A DNA stretch of 35,440 nucleotides from F23-B02 sp963613665 (GTDB taxonomy: Bacteria > Bacillota > Clostridia > Oscillospirales > Oscillospiraceae): positions 1-35,440 of the forward strand of contig CAVEAL010000025.1 of assembly GCA_963613665.1 (NCBI GenBank), given 5' to 3'. The notes under the pieces are model-generated. The model had not been told where the DNA came from, searched no databases, and saw nothing but the letters and a program-made list of their open reading frames with translations. The first letter of the stretch is position 1; the number at the start of each line of letters is the position of its first letter. The translations under genes were made by a program, and so were the position numbers. Of this stretch, positions 24,392 to 32,122 are shown in pieces.

Positions 24392-25867
24392 TTATCCGAC
24401 GGTCTTTTCGAGCTTTTCGATGCCGATGCGGATACGGCGGAGGGTCTCGTCCTTGCCGAGGATGCGGCAGATCTCGACGGCGCCGCCGGGCGTTACGGCC
24501 TTTCCGGCTGCGGCGATGCGCACGGGCCACATGACCTTTGCGTTCTTGCAGCCGCACTTTTCGGCCATGCCGGTCATGGCGGCGAGGATGCTCTCGTCGC
24601 ACCAGTCGCCGATGCTCTCGAAAACGGGCAGCATGGCCCGCAGCATCTCAAGCGAGCCTGCCTCGTCGGTCTTGCTCTTTTTGTGAATGTAAAGCGCCGT
24701 GTCGTACTCGGGCAGCTCGTCGAAGAAATCGAGCTTTTCGGGTATGTCGGTCAGGACCTCCGTGCGCTGCTGCAAAAGCGCGGCTATCGCGGCGGGATCG
24801 AGCTCCGGCTTCTTCACCGCCTGGCGGATGAAGGGCTCGGCGGCTGCGGCAAAGGCCTCGGGGCTCATTGCGCGGATGTACTCGGCATTGAAATATCTGA
24901 GCTTTTCGATATCGAAGATGGCCGGGGACTTGGAAATGCCCTTTATGTCGAATATCTCGGCCATTTCCCGCATGGTGAATATCTCGCGCTCGCCGCCGGG
25001 GCTCCAGCCGAGCAGCGCGACGTAGTTCACCACCGCGTCCGTTAGATAGCCCTGCGCGATAAGATCCTCATACGAGGGGTCGCCGTGGCGCTTGCTCATC
25101 TTGCTGTGCGCGTCCCTCATGACCGGCGAACAGTGGACATAGGCCGGTATCTCCCAGCCGAAGCCCTCGTACAGCAGATTATACTTCGGCGACGAGGACA
25201 GATACTCCGAGCCGCGCACGACGTGCGTTATGCCCATGAGGTGATCGTCGATGACGTTTGCGAAGTTATAGGTCGGCAGACCGTCGCGCTTTATGAGCAC
25301 CTGATCGTCAAGCGTTGAGTTTTCGACGGTGATGTCGCCGAATATCTCGTCATGGAAGGTCGTGCTGCCCTCTTCGGGTATTCTCTGGCGCACGACATAG
25401 GGCTCACCGGCTGCGGCTCTGGCGTCGCTTTCCTCACGGCTGAGGCAGCGGCAGGGATCGACGGCCTTTTCAAAGCCCTCCGTCTCCTCCTGCTTTTCGC
25501 AGAAGCAGCGGTAGGCGTGTCCTTTTTCAATGAGAAGCTCTGCGTATTTTCCGTAAAGGCCGCGCCGCTCTGTCTGAACATAGGGGCCTACGGGACCGCC
25601 GACATCGGGACCCTCGTCGTGGTCAAGGCCGCACTGCGCCATCGTGCGGTAGATGACCTCGACCGCGCCGTCAACGTAGCGCTCCTGATCGGTGTCCTCG
25701 ATGCGGAGAATGAATTTTCCGCCGCTGTGACGGGCTATGAGCCATGTGTACAGCGCCGTGCGCAGATTGCCAACATGCATATAGCCCGTGGGGCTGGGAG
25801 CAAATCTCGTGCGCACCTGTCCGTGCGGTATGCGCTCCTCCATCTGCTCAAACCATGTCATATCCAT
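24392..25867 (-). CDS. gltX: Glutamyl-tRNA synthetase
   Basis: A 491-residue class I aminoacyl-tRNA synthetase that charges tRNA-Glu, and in most Gram-positives also tRNA-Gln. The HIGH-type motif is PSPTGYMHVGNLRTALY, and the family motif RIEDTDQERYV follows. KMSKRHGDPS is the KMSKS loop. The C-terminal helical anticodon-binding region is complete. One Cys-containing segment, AYRCFCEKQEE with DPCRCLS, may be a zinc site. The ATG at 25867 follows GGAGG. It is transcribed away from trpS; the two promoters overlap at their -35 boxes. Confidence 0.97.
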   Translation of the reverse strand: MDMTWFEQMEERIPHGQVRTRFAPSPTGYMHVGNLRTALYTWLIARHSGGKFILRIEDTDQERYVDGAVEVIYRTMAQCGLDHDEGPDVGGPVGPYVQTERRGLYGKYAELLIEKGHAYRCFCEKQEETEGFEKAVDPCRCLSREESDARAAAGEPYVVRQRIPEEGSTTFHDEIFGDITVENSTLDDQVLIKRDGLPTYNFANVIDDHLMGITHVVRGSEYLSSSPKYNLLYEGFGWEIPAYVHCSPVMRDAHSKMSKRHGDPSYEDLIAQGYLTDAVVNYVALLGWSPGGEREIFTMREMAEIFDIKGISKSPAIFDIEKLRYFNAEYIRAMSPEAFAAAAEPFIRQAVKKPELDPAAIAALLQQRTEVLTDIPEKLDFFDELPEYDTALYIHKKSKTDEAGSLEMLRAMLPVFESIGDWCDESILAAMTGMAEKCGCKNAKVMWPVRIAAAGKAVTPGGAVEICRILGKDETLRRIRIGIEKLEKTVG

Positions 25868-25897
25868 AAACTTTTCCTCCGAAACATAGATACAGAC

Positions 25898-25927
25898 AGT
25901 GTAAAATGCTTTTTGGCTGTTGTCAAG
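25898..25927 (-). promoter_or_regulatory. Sigma-A promoter of gltX
   Basis: TTGACA (25927-25922), 18 bp, TACACT (25903-25898) on the minus strand. No T-box or other leader structure fits in the ~30 nt leader. Confidence 0.78.
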
Positions 25928-25949
25928 TGAGAAGTAAAATGGTAGAATA
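25921..25949 (+). promoter_or_regulatory. Sigma-A promoter of trpS-tagO-mnaA
   Basis: TTGTCA (25921-25926), 17 bp, TAGAAT (25944-25949). Its -35 occupies the same bases as the gltX -35 on the other strand. The leader is about 36 nt, too short for a T-box, which many Firmicute trpS genes carry. Confidence 0.78.
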
Positions 25950-25991
25950 ATAAATTGAATTATTGGCTTTACAATTTAGGAGACGACGAAA

Positions 25992-27002
25992 ATGGAAGAG
26001 ATAAAAAAGAAAACAATGCTGTCGGGCATCCAGCCCTCGGGCGATCTGCATCTGGGCAATTACCTGGGCGCGGTGAAAAACTGGGGTGCGCGGGCCGATG
26101 AGTTTGACTGCTATTACTTCATGGCGGATCTGCACACGCTCACCGTGCGCCAGGATCCCAGGCAGCTGCGCCGCCGCAGTCTCGAACAGCTTGCACAGTA
26201 TATCGCCTGCGGCATAGATCCCGAGAAAAATGTCCTGTTCTTACAGAGCCACGTGCATGAGCACGCCGAGCTCGGCTGGATACTCAACTGCTACACCATG
26301 TTCGGCGAGCTCAGCCGCATGACGCAGTTCAAGGACAAGTGCGCAAAGAACGCCGACAACATAAACGGCGGTCTGTTCACCTACCCCAGCCTCATGGCGG
26401 CGGACATCCTGCTGTATCAGGCGGACTACGTCCCCGTCGGTGAGGATCAGCGCCAGCACTGTGAATTAACGCGCGATATCGCCGTGCGCTTCAATAATAT
26501 ATACGGCGAGACCTTCAAGGTGCCCGAGGCCTACGTTCCCAAGGCCGGGGCCCGCGTCATGGGGCTCGGGAACCCCTGTTCGAAGATGAGCAAGTCCGAC
26601 CCCAACGGCTGCGTTTTCCTCATGGAGAAGCCAGAGGATATCGCCCGCAAGTTCAAGCGCGCCGTTACCGACTCCGATACGGAAAACTGCGTGCATTTCG
26701 ATCAGATAAACAAGCCCGGCGTTTCAAACCTCATGAGCATCTACTCGGCCGTCACCGGCAGGAGCTTTGAGGAGATCGAGCGCGAATTTGAAGGACAGGG
26801 CTACGGCGTGTTCAAGCCCGCCGTCGGCGACGCGGTCATCGAAACGCTGCGTCCGATACGCGAGGAGGCAGCGCGGCTCCTCGACGACAAGGCCTACCTG
26901 TGCAGCGTCTACACCGAGGGTGCGCAGAAGGCAAGCGCCATTGCCCGCAGGACCCTGCGCAAGGTCTACAAAAAGATAGGTCTCGTCGAAAAACCTTTTT
27001 AA
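25992..27002 (+). CDS. trpS: Tryptophanyl-tRNA synthetase
   Basis: A 336-residue class I synthetase that charges tRNA-Trp. The HIGH motif appears as SGIQPSGDLHLGNYLGAVKN, and the KMSKS loop as NPCSKMSKSDPNG. YFMADLHTLT and YQADYVPVGEDQRQHCELTRD are the expected substrate-binding stretches. Normal bacterial length. Start ATG 25992 with AGGAG 10 nt upstream. It is 31 nt ahead of tagO and probably co-transcribed with tagO and mnaA. Confidence 0.97.
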   Translation: MEEIKKKTMLSGIQPSGDLHLGNYLGAVKNWGARADEFDCYYFMADLHTLTVRQDPRQLRRRSLEQLAQYIACGIDPEKNVLFLQSHVHEHAELGWILNCYTMFGELSRMTQFKDKCAKNADNINGGLFTYPSLMAADILLYQADYVPVGEDQRQHCELTRDIAVRFNNIYGETFKVPEAYVPKAGARVMGLGNPCSKMSKSDPNGCVFLMEKPEDIARKFKRAVTDSDTENCVHFDQINKPGVSNLMSIYSAVTGRSFEEIEREFEGQGYGVFKPAVGDAVIETLRPIREEAARLLDDKAYLCSVYTEGAQKASAIARRTLRKVYKKIGLVEKPF

Positions 27003-27033
27003 CATTAAATAAACAGTCCCCGGAGAGATAAAT

Positions 27034-28149
27034 ATGATCGATCTTAGTATTGATGTCTGGAAGAACATTCTGCTCGCGCTGTGCGTCGCCTTCATTATCT
27101 CCTTTGCCGCAACGCCCGTTGTCAGCACCTTTGCAAAAAAGGTCGGCGCGATAGACATTCCGGACAAAAAGCGCCATATCCACAGTCACCCGGTCCCCCG
27201 CATGGGCGGACTTGCGATATTCCTCGGCTTCCTGCTGTCGGTGCTGCTGTTTGCACACATAACGCCGCAGGTGCGGGGGATACTGCTGGGCGCTATACTC
27301 ATCGTCGTCGTCGGAGCTATCGACGACGTGATGAACCTCAATGCGTGGCTCAAGTTCTGCGTGCAGATAGTCGCGGCGGTCATCGCCGTTTTGTCCGGCG
27401 TTATCATAAACGTCGTGTCAAATCCCCTGCTCATAACGAGCGAACAGGCCGTGACCATCGGCATACTCGCCGTACCCGTTACGGTGCTGTGGATAGTCGG
27501 CGTAACGAACTCCGTCAACCTCATCGACGGGCTTGACGGCCTTGCCTGCGGCGTTTCGGCAATAGCCTCGATGACGATGCTGGTCGTGTCGCTGCTGGTA
27601 TCGGACGCAAACATAAACGTTGCGGTGATCCTCGCCGCGCTCGTCGGCGGCTGCCTCGGCTTTATTCCGTATAACCTCAACCCCGCAAAGATATTCATGG
27701 GCGATACCGGTGCGCTGCTTCTTGGCTATGTGCTTGCAACGGTGTCCGTTATCGGCATGTTCAAGTTCTATGCCATCGTCACCTTCGTTCTGCCGGTGCT
27801 GGCGCTGGCCGTTCCGCTGTCGGATACGATATTCGCCTTCACGCGCCGCATCCTGCACGGACAGAGCCCCTTCCACGCCGACAGAGGGCATTTCCACCAC
27901 AAGCTGCTGGACATGGGCCTTAACCAGAAGCAGGCGGTCGCGGTGCTGTACGCGGTATCGGCCATCCTCGGCCTCGCTGCGGTGCTGCTGGCCTCGACCG
28001 GCATCGTGCGCATCATCGTTGCGCTCATCGCCTTCGTGATCGCCGTGTGCATCTGGCTGTTCGTGTTCAGGCACAACAACAACATCCATCCGCTGCCGCA
28101 CGAAAAGCCGGCGGAAGAGTCCGAAAAGGACGGTGAAAGCAATGACTAA
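27034..28149 (+). CDS. tagO: Undecaprenyl-phosphate GlcNAc-1-phosphate transferase (TagO/WecA family)
   Basis: A 371-residue polytopic enzyme with about 11 hydrophobic segments. It transfers GlcNAc-1-phosphate from UDP-GlcNAc to undecaprenyl phosphate, starting wall teichoic acid linkage units or other wall polymers. Family motifs: KKRHIHSHPVPRMGG near the N-terminus, GAIDDVMNLNAWLKF (the Asp pair that binds Mg2+), TNSVNLIDGLDGLA, KIFMGDTGALLLGY, and the C-terminal HADRGHFHHKLLDMG His cluster that sets TagO/WecA apart from MraY. The tail is hydrophilic. The stop overlaps the mnaA start by 8 nt, linking the two genes. Confidence 0.93.
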   Translation: MIDLSIDVWKNILLALCVAFIISFAATPVVSTFAKKVGAIDIPDKKRHIHSHPVPRMGGLAIFLGFLLSVLLFAHITPQVRGILLGAILIVVVGAIDDVMNLNAWLKFCVQIVAAVIAVLSGVIINVVSNPLLITSEQAVTIGILAVPVTVLWIVGVTNSVNLIDGLDGLACGVSAIASMTMLVVSLLVSDANINVAVILAALVGGCLGFIPYNLNPAKIFMGDTGALLLGYVLATVSVIGMFKFYAIVTFVLPVLALAVPLSDTIFAFTRRILHGQSPFHADRGHFHHKLLDMGLNQKQAVAVLYAVSAILGLAAVLLASTGIVRIIVALIAFVIAVCIWLFVFRHNNNIHPLPHEKPAEESEKDGESND

Positions 28150-29308
28150 GCTCAAGGTTATGTCCGTTTTCGGCACGCGGCCGGAAGCGATAAAAATGGC
28201 GCCGCTCGCACTGGAGCTCCGGCGCCGCGAGTGCATCGACAGTCTCATCTGCGTCACGGCGCAGCACCGTGAGATGCTCGACTCGGTTATGAACTGCTTC
28301 GGCCTGAGCGCCGATGCGGACCTGAATATAATGGGGAAAAACCAGACCCTCACGGACGTGACCGTCAAGGCTCTCAAGGGTCTCGAGGGCTGCTTTGCCG
28401 AGTATAAGCCCGACCTTGTCCTCGTCCACGGCGATACGAGCACGACCTTTTCCGCGGCGCTTGCCGCGTTTTACGCGAAGATACCCGTCGGCCATGTCGA
28501 AGCCGGACTGCGCACCTATGACCGCTACAGCCCCTTCCCCGAGGAGATGAACCGCTGCCTCGTCGGCCGCCTTGCCACGCTGCACTTCGCGCCGACGGCA
28601 AAAAATGCGGAGAACCTGCGCGCCGAGGCCGTCACCGGCGATATCTTCGTCACCGGAAACACCGTCATCGACGCGATGAAATACACCGTCGGCGGCGGCG
28701 GCTTCAGCTCGCCCGAGCTCAAAAGCATCGACTTTTCAAAGCGCGTCATCGCCATGACCTGCCACCGCAGGGAAAACTACGGCGAGCCGATGAAAAACAT
28801 ATTCTCCGCCGTGCGCGAGATCGCGCTCACGCATCCGGATGTTGAGATAGTCTACCCCGTGCACCTGTCGCCCGTCGTTCGCGGGGCGGCGCGCGAGCAG
28901 CTTGCCGACCTTAAAAACGTGCACCTGATCGAGCCGCTCGACGCGATGGATATGCACAGGCTCATGAGCGCAAGCTATATGGTCATGACAGACTCCGGCG
29001 GCATCCAGGAGGAGGCGCCCTCGCTGGGCAAGCCCGTTCTCGTCCTGAGAAAGGAGACCGAGCGCCCCGAGGCCGTTGCGGCCGGCACCGTAAAGCTCAG
29101 CGGCGTTGAGCGCGGCGATATAATCCGCGACGCATCCGAGCTTCTCACCGGCGGGCAGATGTATCAGCGCATGGCGCACGCCGTCAACCCCTACGGCGAC
29201 GGGCACGCCTGCGAACGCATAGCCGACGCGATAGAGTTCTCCTTCGGCCTGCGCTCCGACCGCCCCTCAGAGTGGAAGGTGTCACCGCAGGCGGCGGAAG
29301 ATGTGTAA
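28142..29308 (+). CDS. mnaA: UDP-N-acetylglucosamine 2-epimerase (non-hydrolysing)
   Basis: A 388-residue GT-B-fold enzyme that interconverts UDP-GlcNAc and UDP-ManNAc. With TagO it provides the ManNAc-GlcNAc linkage unit of wall teichoic acid. Motifs: SVFGTRPEAIKMAPLALEL at the N-terminus, VLVHGDTSTTFSAALAAF, GHVEAGLRTYDRYSPFPEE, ACHRRENYG-like MTCHRRENYGEP, and TDSGGIQEEAPSLGKPVL with RPEAVAAGTVKLSG in the C-terminal half. ATG at 28142 overlaps the tagO stop; the longer reading that starts three codons earlier has a worse ribosome site. Confidence 0.95.
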   Translation: MTKLKVMSVFGTRPEAIKMAPLALELRRRECIDSLICVTAQHREMLDSVMNCFGLSADADLNIMGKNQTLTDVTVKALKGLEGCFAEYKPDLVLVHGDTSTTFSAALAAFYAKIPVGHVEAGLRTYDRYSPFPEEMNRCLVGRLATLHFAPTAKNAENLRAEAVTGDIFVTGNTVIDAMKYTVGGGGFSSPELKSIDFSKRVIAMTCHRRENYGEPMKNIFSAVREIALTHPDVEIVYPVHLSPVVRGAAREQLADLKNVHLIEPLDAMDMHRLMSASYMVMTDSGGIQEEAPSLGKPVLVLRKETERPEAVAAGTVKLSGVERGDIIRDASELLTGGQMYQRMAHAVNPYGDGHACERIADAIEFSFGLRSDRPSEWKVSPQAAEDV

Positions 29309-29336
29309 TTAAATTGCCGCTCGAGCAGCATTATTA

Positions 29337-29372
29337 AAAGACAGTGTAGATTTTCCCCTGCACTGTCTTTCT
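29337..29372 (+). terminator. Terminator of the trpS-tagO-mnaA operon
   Basis: AAAAGACAGTG pairs with CACTGTCTTTCTT around an ~12-nt loop region, followed by a broken T-run. Confidence 0.85.
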
Positions 29373-29433
29373 TACATTTAATATTAAATTCGCTTCCGGT
29401 CTTGCGGAACGGGCGAGATAAGTTCCCCCTGCT

Positions 29434-29481
29434 GATACCGGACTGACGCAGCGAACGTATAGGCAGGGCGTTAATGCGCCT
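29434..29481 (-). repeat. Repeat family 2, single end (copy B)
   Basis: On the minus strand it starts AGGCGCATTAACGCCC, continues CTATACG, and ends GCGTCAG.CCGGTATC, closely matching the A copy at 31897. No facing inverted partner is found within about 60 bp on its inner side. It is the only copy not joined to a stop codon; it sits just upstream of the two-component promoter. Confidence 0.6.
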
Positions 29482-29490
29482 GCGAAAAAA

Positions 29491-29543
29491 TTTACATGAA
29501 TTTTACATGCAAACGCTATTTTACATTACGCTTTACATATAAA
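29491..29543 (+). promoter_or_regulatory. PhoP-type box cluster and promoter of the two-component operon
   Basis: Four TTTACAT heptamers lie at 29491, 29502, 29520 and 29532. They form two pairs with periods of 11 and 12 bp, the layout of PhoB/PhoP direct-repeat boxes. A -10-like TATAAA (29538-29543) follows, with no recognisable -35; the boxes lie over that position, which fits an activator-dependent, autoregulated promoter. Confidence 0.6.
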
Positions 29544-29568
29544 ATTAAAGCAAAGCGAGGTAATGACA

Positions 29569-30243
29569 ATGATATTTTGTGTTGAAGACGATGCAGGCAT
29601 CAGAGATCTTATGATATACACGCTCAACGCCTCGGGCTTTCAGGCCGCAGGCTTCGGCAGCGCAAAGGAGTTTTACGAGGCCGCGGCGGACACCGTGCCG
29701 GAGCTCGTGATGCTCGACATTATGCTGCCCGGCGAGGACGGCATATCCGTTCTCAAGCGTCTGAAGGCTGATCCGCGCACGGCAGACGTGCCGGTCATTC
29801 TGGCAACGGCCAAGGGCAACGAGTACGACAAGGTGATCGGCCTTGACCTCGGCGCGGACGACTATCTGGCCAAGCCCTTCGGCATGATGGAGATGGCCTC
29901 GCGCGTGCGTGCTGTGCTGCGCCGCAGCGGAAGAGCGGCCGAGAAAAAGGACAGGCTCGTCTGCATCGGCGGGCTCGAAATGAATCTCGGCGAGCATACC
30001 GTCACAGCCGACGGCCGCCGTGTGCAGCTCACGCTCAAGGAATATGAGCTGCTGCACACATTCATGACAAACCCCGGACGTGCGTTCACGCGTGAGCAGC
30101 TGCTGTCCTCGGTCTGGTGCGAGGACTTCATGGGCGAAACGCGCACGGTGGACGTTCATGTCGGCACGCTGCGCCAGAAGCTCGGCAAGTGCGGCGCATA
30201 TATCCGCACGGTGCGCGGCGTGGGCTACAGAATGGAGGCGTAG
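29569..30243 (+). CDS. OmpR/PhoB-family response regulator
   Basis: A 224-residue response regulator. The receiver domain (1-118) has the acidic pocket VEDD, the phosphoacceptor D50 in VMLDIMLPGEDG, a Thr switch in ILATAKG and the conserved Lys in LAKPFG. The DNA-binding winged helix (about 128-222) contains QLTLKEYELLHTFMTNPGRA, TREQLLSSVW and TVDVHVGTLRQKLG, ending VRGVGYRMEA. The second of two close ATGs (29569) is preferred because GAGG is 8 nt upstream of it but only 2 nt from the first. TTTACAT boxes upstream suggest self-activation and a PhoP-like role. The kinase gene follows after 3 nt. Confidence 0.92.
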   Translation: MIFCVEDDAGIRDLMIYTLNASGFQAAGFGSAKEFYEAAADTVPELVMLDIMLPGEDGISVLKRLKADPRTADVPVILATAKGNEYDKVIGLDLGADDYLAKPFGMMEMASRVRAVLRRSGRAAEKKDRLVCIGGLEMNLGEHTVTADGRRVQLTLKEYELLHTFMTNPGRAFTREQLLSSVWCEDFMGETRTVDVHVGTLRQKLGKCGAYIRTVRGVGYRMEA

Positions 30244-30246
30244 AGC

Positions 30247-31896
30247 ATGACAAAACGCATTTTCAGATCCATATTCACCGTTGCGGCGATAGTGCTGCTG
30301 GCGGCGTTCGTTCTGATAACGGGCGTGCTGTACGAATACTTTTCCAACAAGCAGATGGATCAGCTGAATATGCAGACTCACCTTGCTGCGCAGGGCGTCG
30401 AGGCCTCCGGCGAGGGCTATTTTGACGGCATGGACATCGACGGCTGCCGCATAACCTGGATCGCCGCCGACGGCACGGTCCTGTACGACAGTCAGGCCGA
30501 ACAGTCAGGCATGGAAAACCACGCCGGACGCGAAGAGGTCAGCGAAGCGCTCAGGACCGGTCACGGCGAGAGCATGCGCTACTCCACGACACTCATGGAG
30601 CGCCAGCTGTACTCTGCCGACCGCCTGTCCGACGGCACGGTCGTGCGCATCTCCGACATGCAGTACACACCGCTCACGCTCATTCTCGGCATGATCCAGC
30701 CGGTGATCATCATCGCGCTTGCGGCGCTGCTGCTGTCGCTGTTTCTGGCATCGCGCATGTCAAAGCGCATAGTCCGGCCGCTCAACGAGATGAGGCTTGA
30801 CGATGCCGACAGGATCGACACCTACCCTGAGCTTGCGCCCCTGACCGACAAGCTGCGCAGTCAGCAGAGGCAGCTGCGCGAGCAGGAGGCCGAGCTGCGC
30901 CGCCGACGCGACGAGTTCGAGGCCGCGACCGGCAACATGACCGAGGGGCTGGTGCTCCTCAACGAGCAGGGCAGCGTCCTGAGCATCAACAGATCGGCAA
31001 CGCAGATACTCTCCATAAGCCGCTACTGCATCGGCAGGGATATACGCGAGCTCTCGGCAGCGCCGCAGCTGCGCGAGATCGTCGAAAAGGCCTTCAGCGG
31101 CGAGCACTGCGAGGCACATATCACGCTCGGCGGCGTGAGCTACAGGTTCTACGCAAGCCCCGTCACGTCGGGCGACAGGGTGACCGGCGTCGTGCTGCTG
31201 ATGCTCGACACGACCGAGAAGGAAAAGGCCGAGCAGCTCAGGCGCGAGTTCTCCGCCAATGTGTCGCACGAGCTGAAAACGCCGCTGCACACCATCTCCG
31301 GCTGCGCGGAGCTTCTGGCCAACGGCATCGTAAAGCCCGGGGATGTGCCGCATTTTCTCGGCCAGATACAGTCCGAGTCCAAGCGCATGATCGCGCTGAT
31401 AGAGGATATCATAAAGCTTTCGCACCTCGACGAGGGCGCGGACGATATGCAGCGCGAGGATGTCGATCTCCTCGCCGTCGCACGGCGCGAGGCGGACAAT
31501 CTGCATCAGGCGGCGGAGGACGCCGACGTTGCTCTCACGGTCTCCGGCGAGAGTGCCGTCATAAACGGCATACCTCAGCTTCTCGACGCGATCGTCCACA
31601 ACCTCTGCGAGAACGCGATAAAATACAATCGCCCCGGCGGCTTTGTGCACGTCAATGTCCGCCGTGAGGGAGCAAGCGCGCTGCTGACAGTCGAGGATAA
31701 CGGCATCGGCATCCCGCCCGAGCAGCAGGAGCGTATTTTCGAGCGCTTCTACCGCGTCGATAAGAGCCATTCGCGCGAGGTCGGCGGTACGGGGCTCGGC
31801 CTTTCGATAGTAAAGCACGCCGCCGCCCTCCACAACGCTAAGATCTCCGTCACCTCCGCCCCCGGCAAGGGCACCACAATCTCCGTTGCTTTTTAG
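30247..31896 (+). CDS. PhoR-like sensor histidine kinase
   Basis: A 549-residue membrane kinase. Membrane helices lie at about 8-30 and 155-178, enclosing an external sensor domain of about 120 residues. A short HAMP-like region (SKRIVRPLNEM) follows, then a coiled coil rich in Arg/Glu, a PAS domain (about 228-320, with MTEGLVLLNEQGSVLSINRS), HisKA with the phosphoacceptor H341 in ANVSHELKTPLHT, and the ATPase domain with the N box HNLCENAIKYNR, G1 VEDNGIGIPPE, F box and G2 GGTGLGLSIVKHAA. This order matches PhoR-type kinases that respond to phosphate limitation or the wall state. The stop TAG is directly followed by a family-2 repeat. Confidence 0.93.
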   Translation: MTKRIFRSIFTVAAIVLLAAFVLITGVLYEYFSNKQMDQLNMQTHLAAQGVEASGEGYFDGMDIDGCRITWIAADGTVLYDSQAEQSGMENHAGREEVSEALRTGHGESMRYSTTLMERQLYSADRLSDGTVVRISDMQYTPLTLILGMIQPVIIIALAALLLSLFLASRMSKRIVRPLNEMRLDDADRIDTYPELAPLTDKLRSQQRQLREQEAELRRRRDEFEAATGNMTEGLVLLNEQGSVLSINRSATQILSISRYCIGRDIRELSAAPQLREIVEKAFSGEHCEAHITLGGVSYRFYASPVTSGDRVTGVVLLMLDTTEKEKAEQLRREFSANVSHELKTPLHTISGCAELLANGIVKPGDVPHFLGQIQSESKRMIALIEDIIKLSHLDEGADDMQREDVDLLAVARREADNLHQAAEDADVALTVSGESAVINGIPQLLDAIVHNLCENAIKYNRPGGFVHVNVRREGASALLTVEDNGIGIPPEQQERIFERFYRVDKSHSREVGGTGLGLSIVKHAAALHNAKISVTSAPGKGTTISVAF

Positions 31897-32122
31897 TGGC
31901 GCATTGAGGCTGTACTTATACGCTTATTGCGTCAGCCCGGTATCTAAACATTGGAGGAAACTACGGCGTTTCGCGCCCCGTGAAATTGTGCCGATTTAGT
32001 GCAAAGCTTTGTCTGGCCCCTGGCTTCCCCTTGAGGGGAAGCCAGGGGCGCACTTATGCAGTGCGAAACGTTAAGCCGACGGGCACCCGCAGTCTCCGTA
32101 TAGGTGCAGCCTCAATGCACCT
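31897..32122. repeat. Repeat family 2, long palindromic element (copies A and E)
   Basis: A 226-bp interval bounded by inverted 26-bp ends that match at 22 positions; their cores are GCATTGAGGCTG and, further in, TATACG. Inside are a second inverted pair (CGTTTCGC near 31970 and GCGAAACG near 32065) and a central perfect hairpin at 32016-32049. It fills the whole gap between the convergent kinase and ArsR-AraC genes, which has no other gene. The right end provides the Val-His-stop of the ArsR-AraC gene. Confidence 0.72.
32016..32049. other. Perfect 15-bp hairpin inside the long family-2 element
   Basis: GCCCCTGGCTTCCCC, loop TTGA, GGGGAAGCCAGGGGC. Very stable on either strand and without a T-run; it probably blocks RNA decay or polymerase between the convergent genes. 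Confidence 0.8.

Noticed and set aside
25868..25991. T-box riboswitch before trpS or gltX
   Set aside because: Predicted leaders are only about 30-40 nt, and no specifier loop, T-box sequence or terminator is present.
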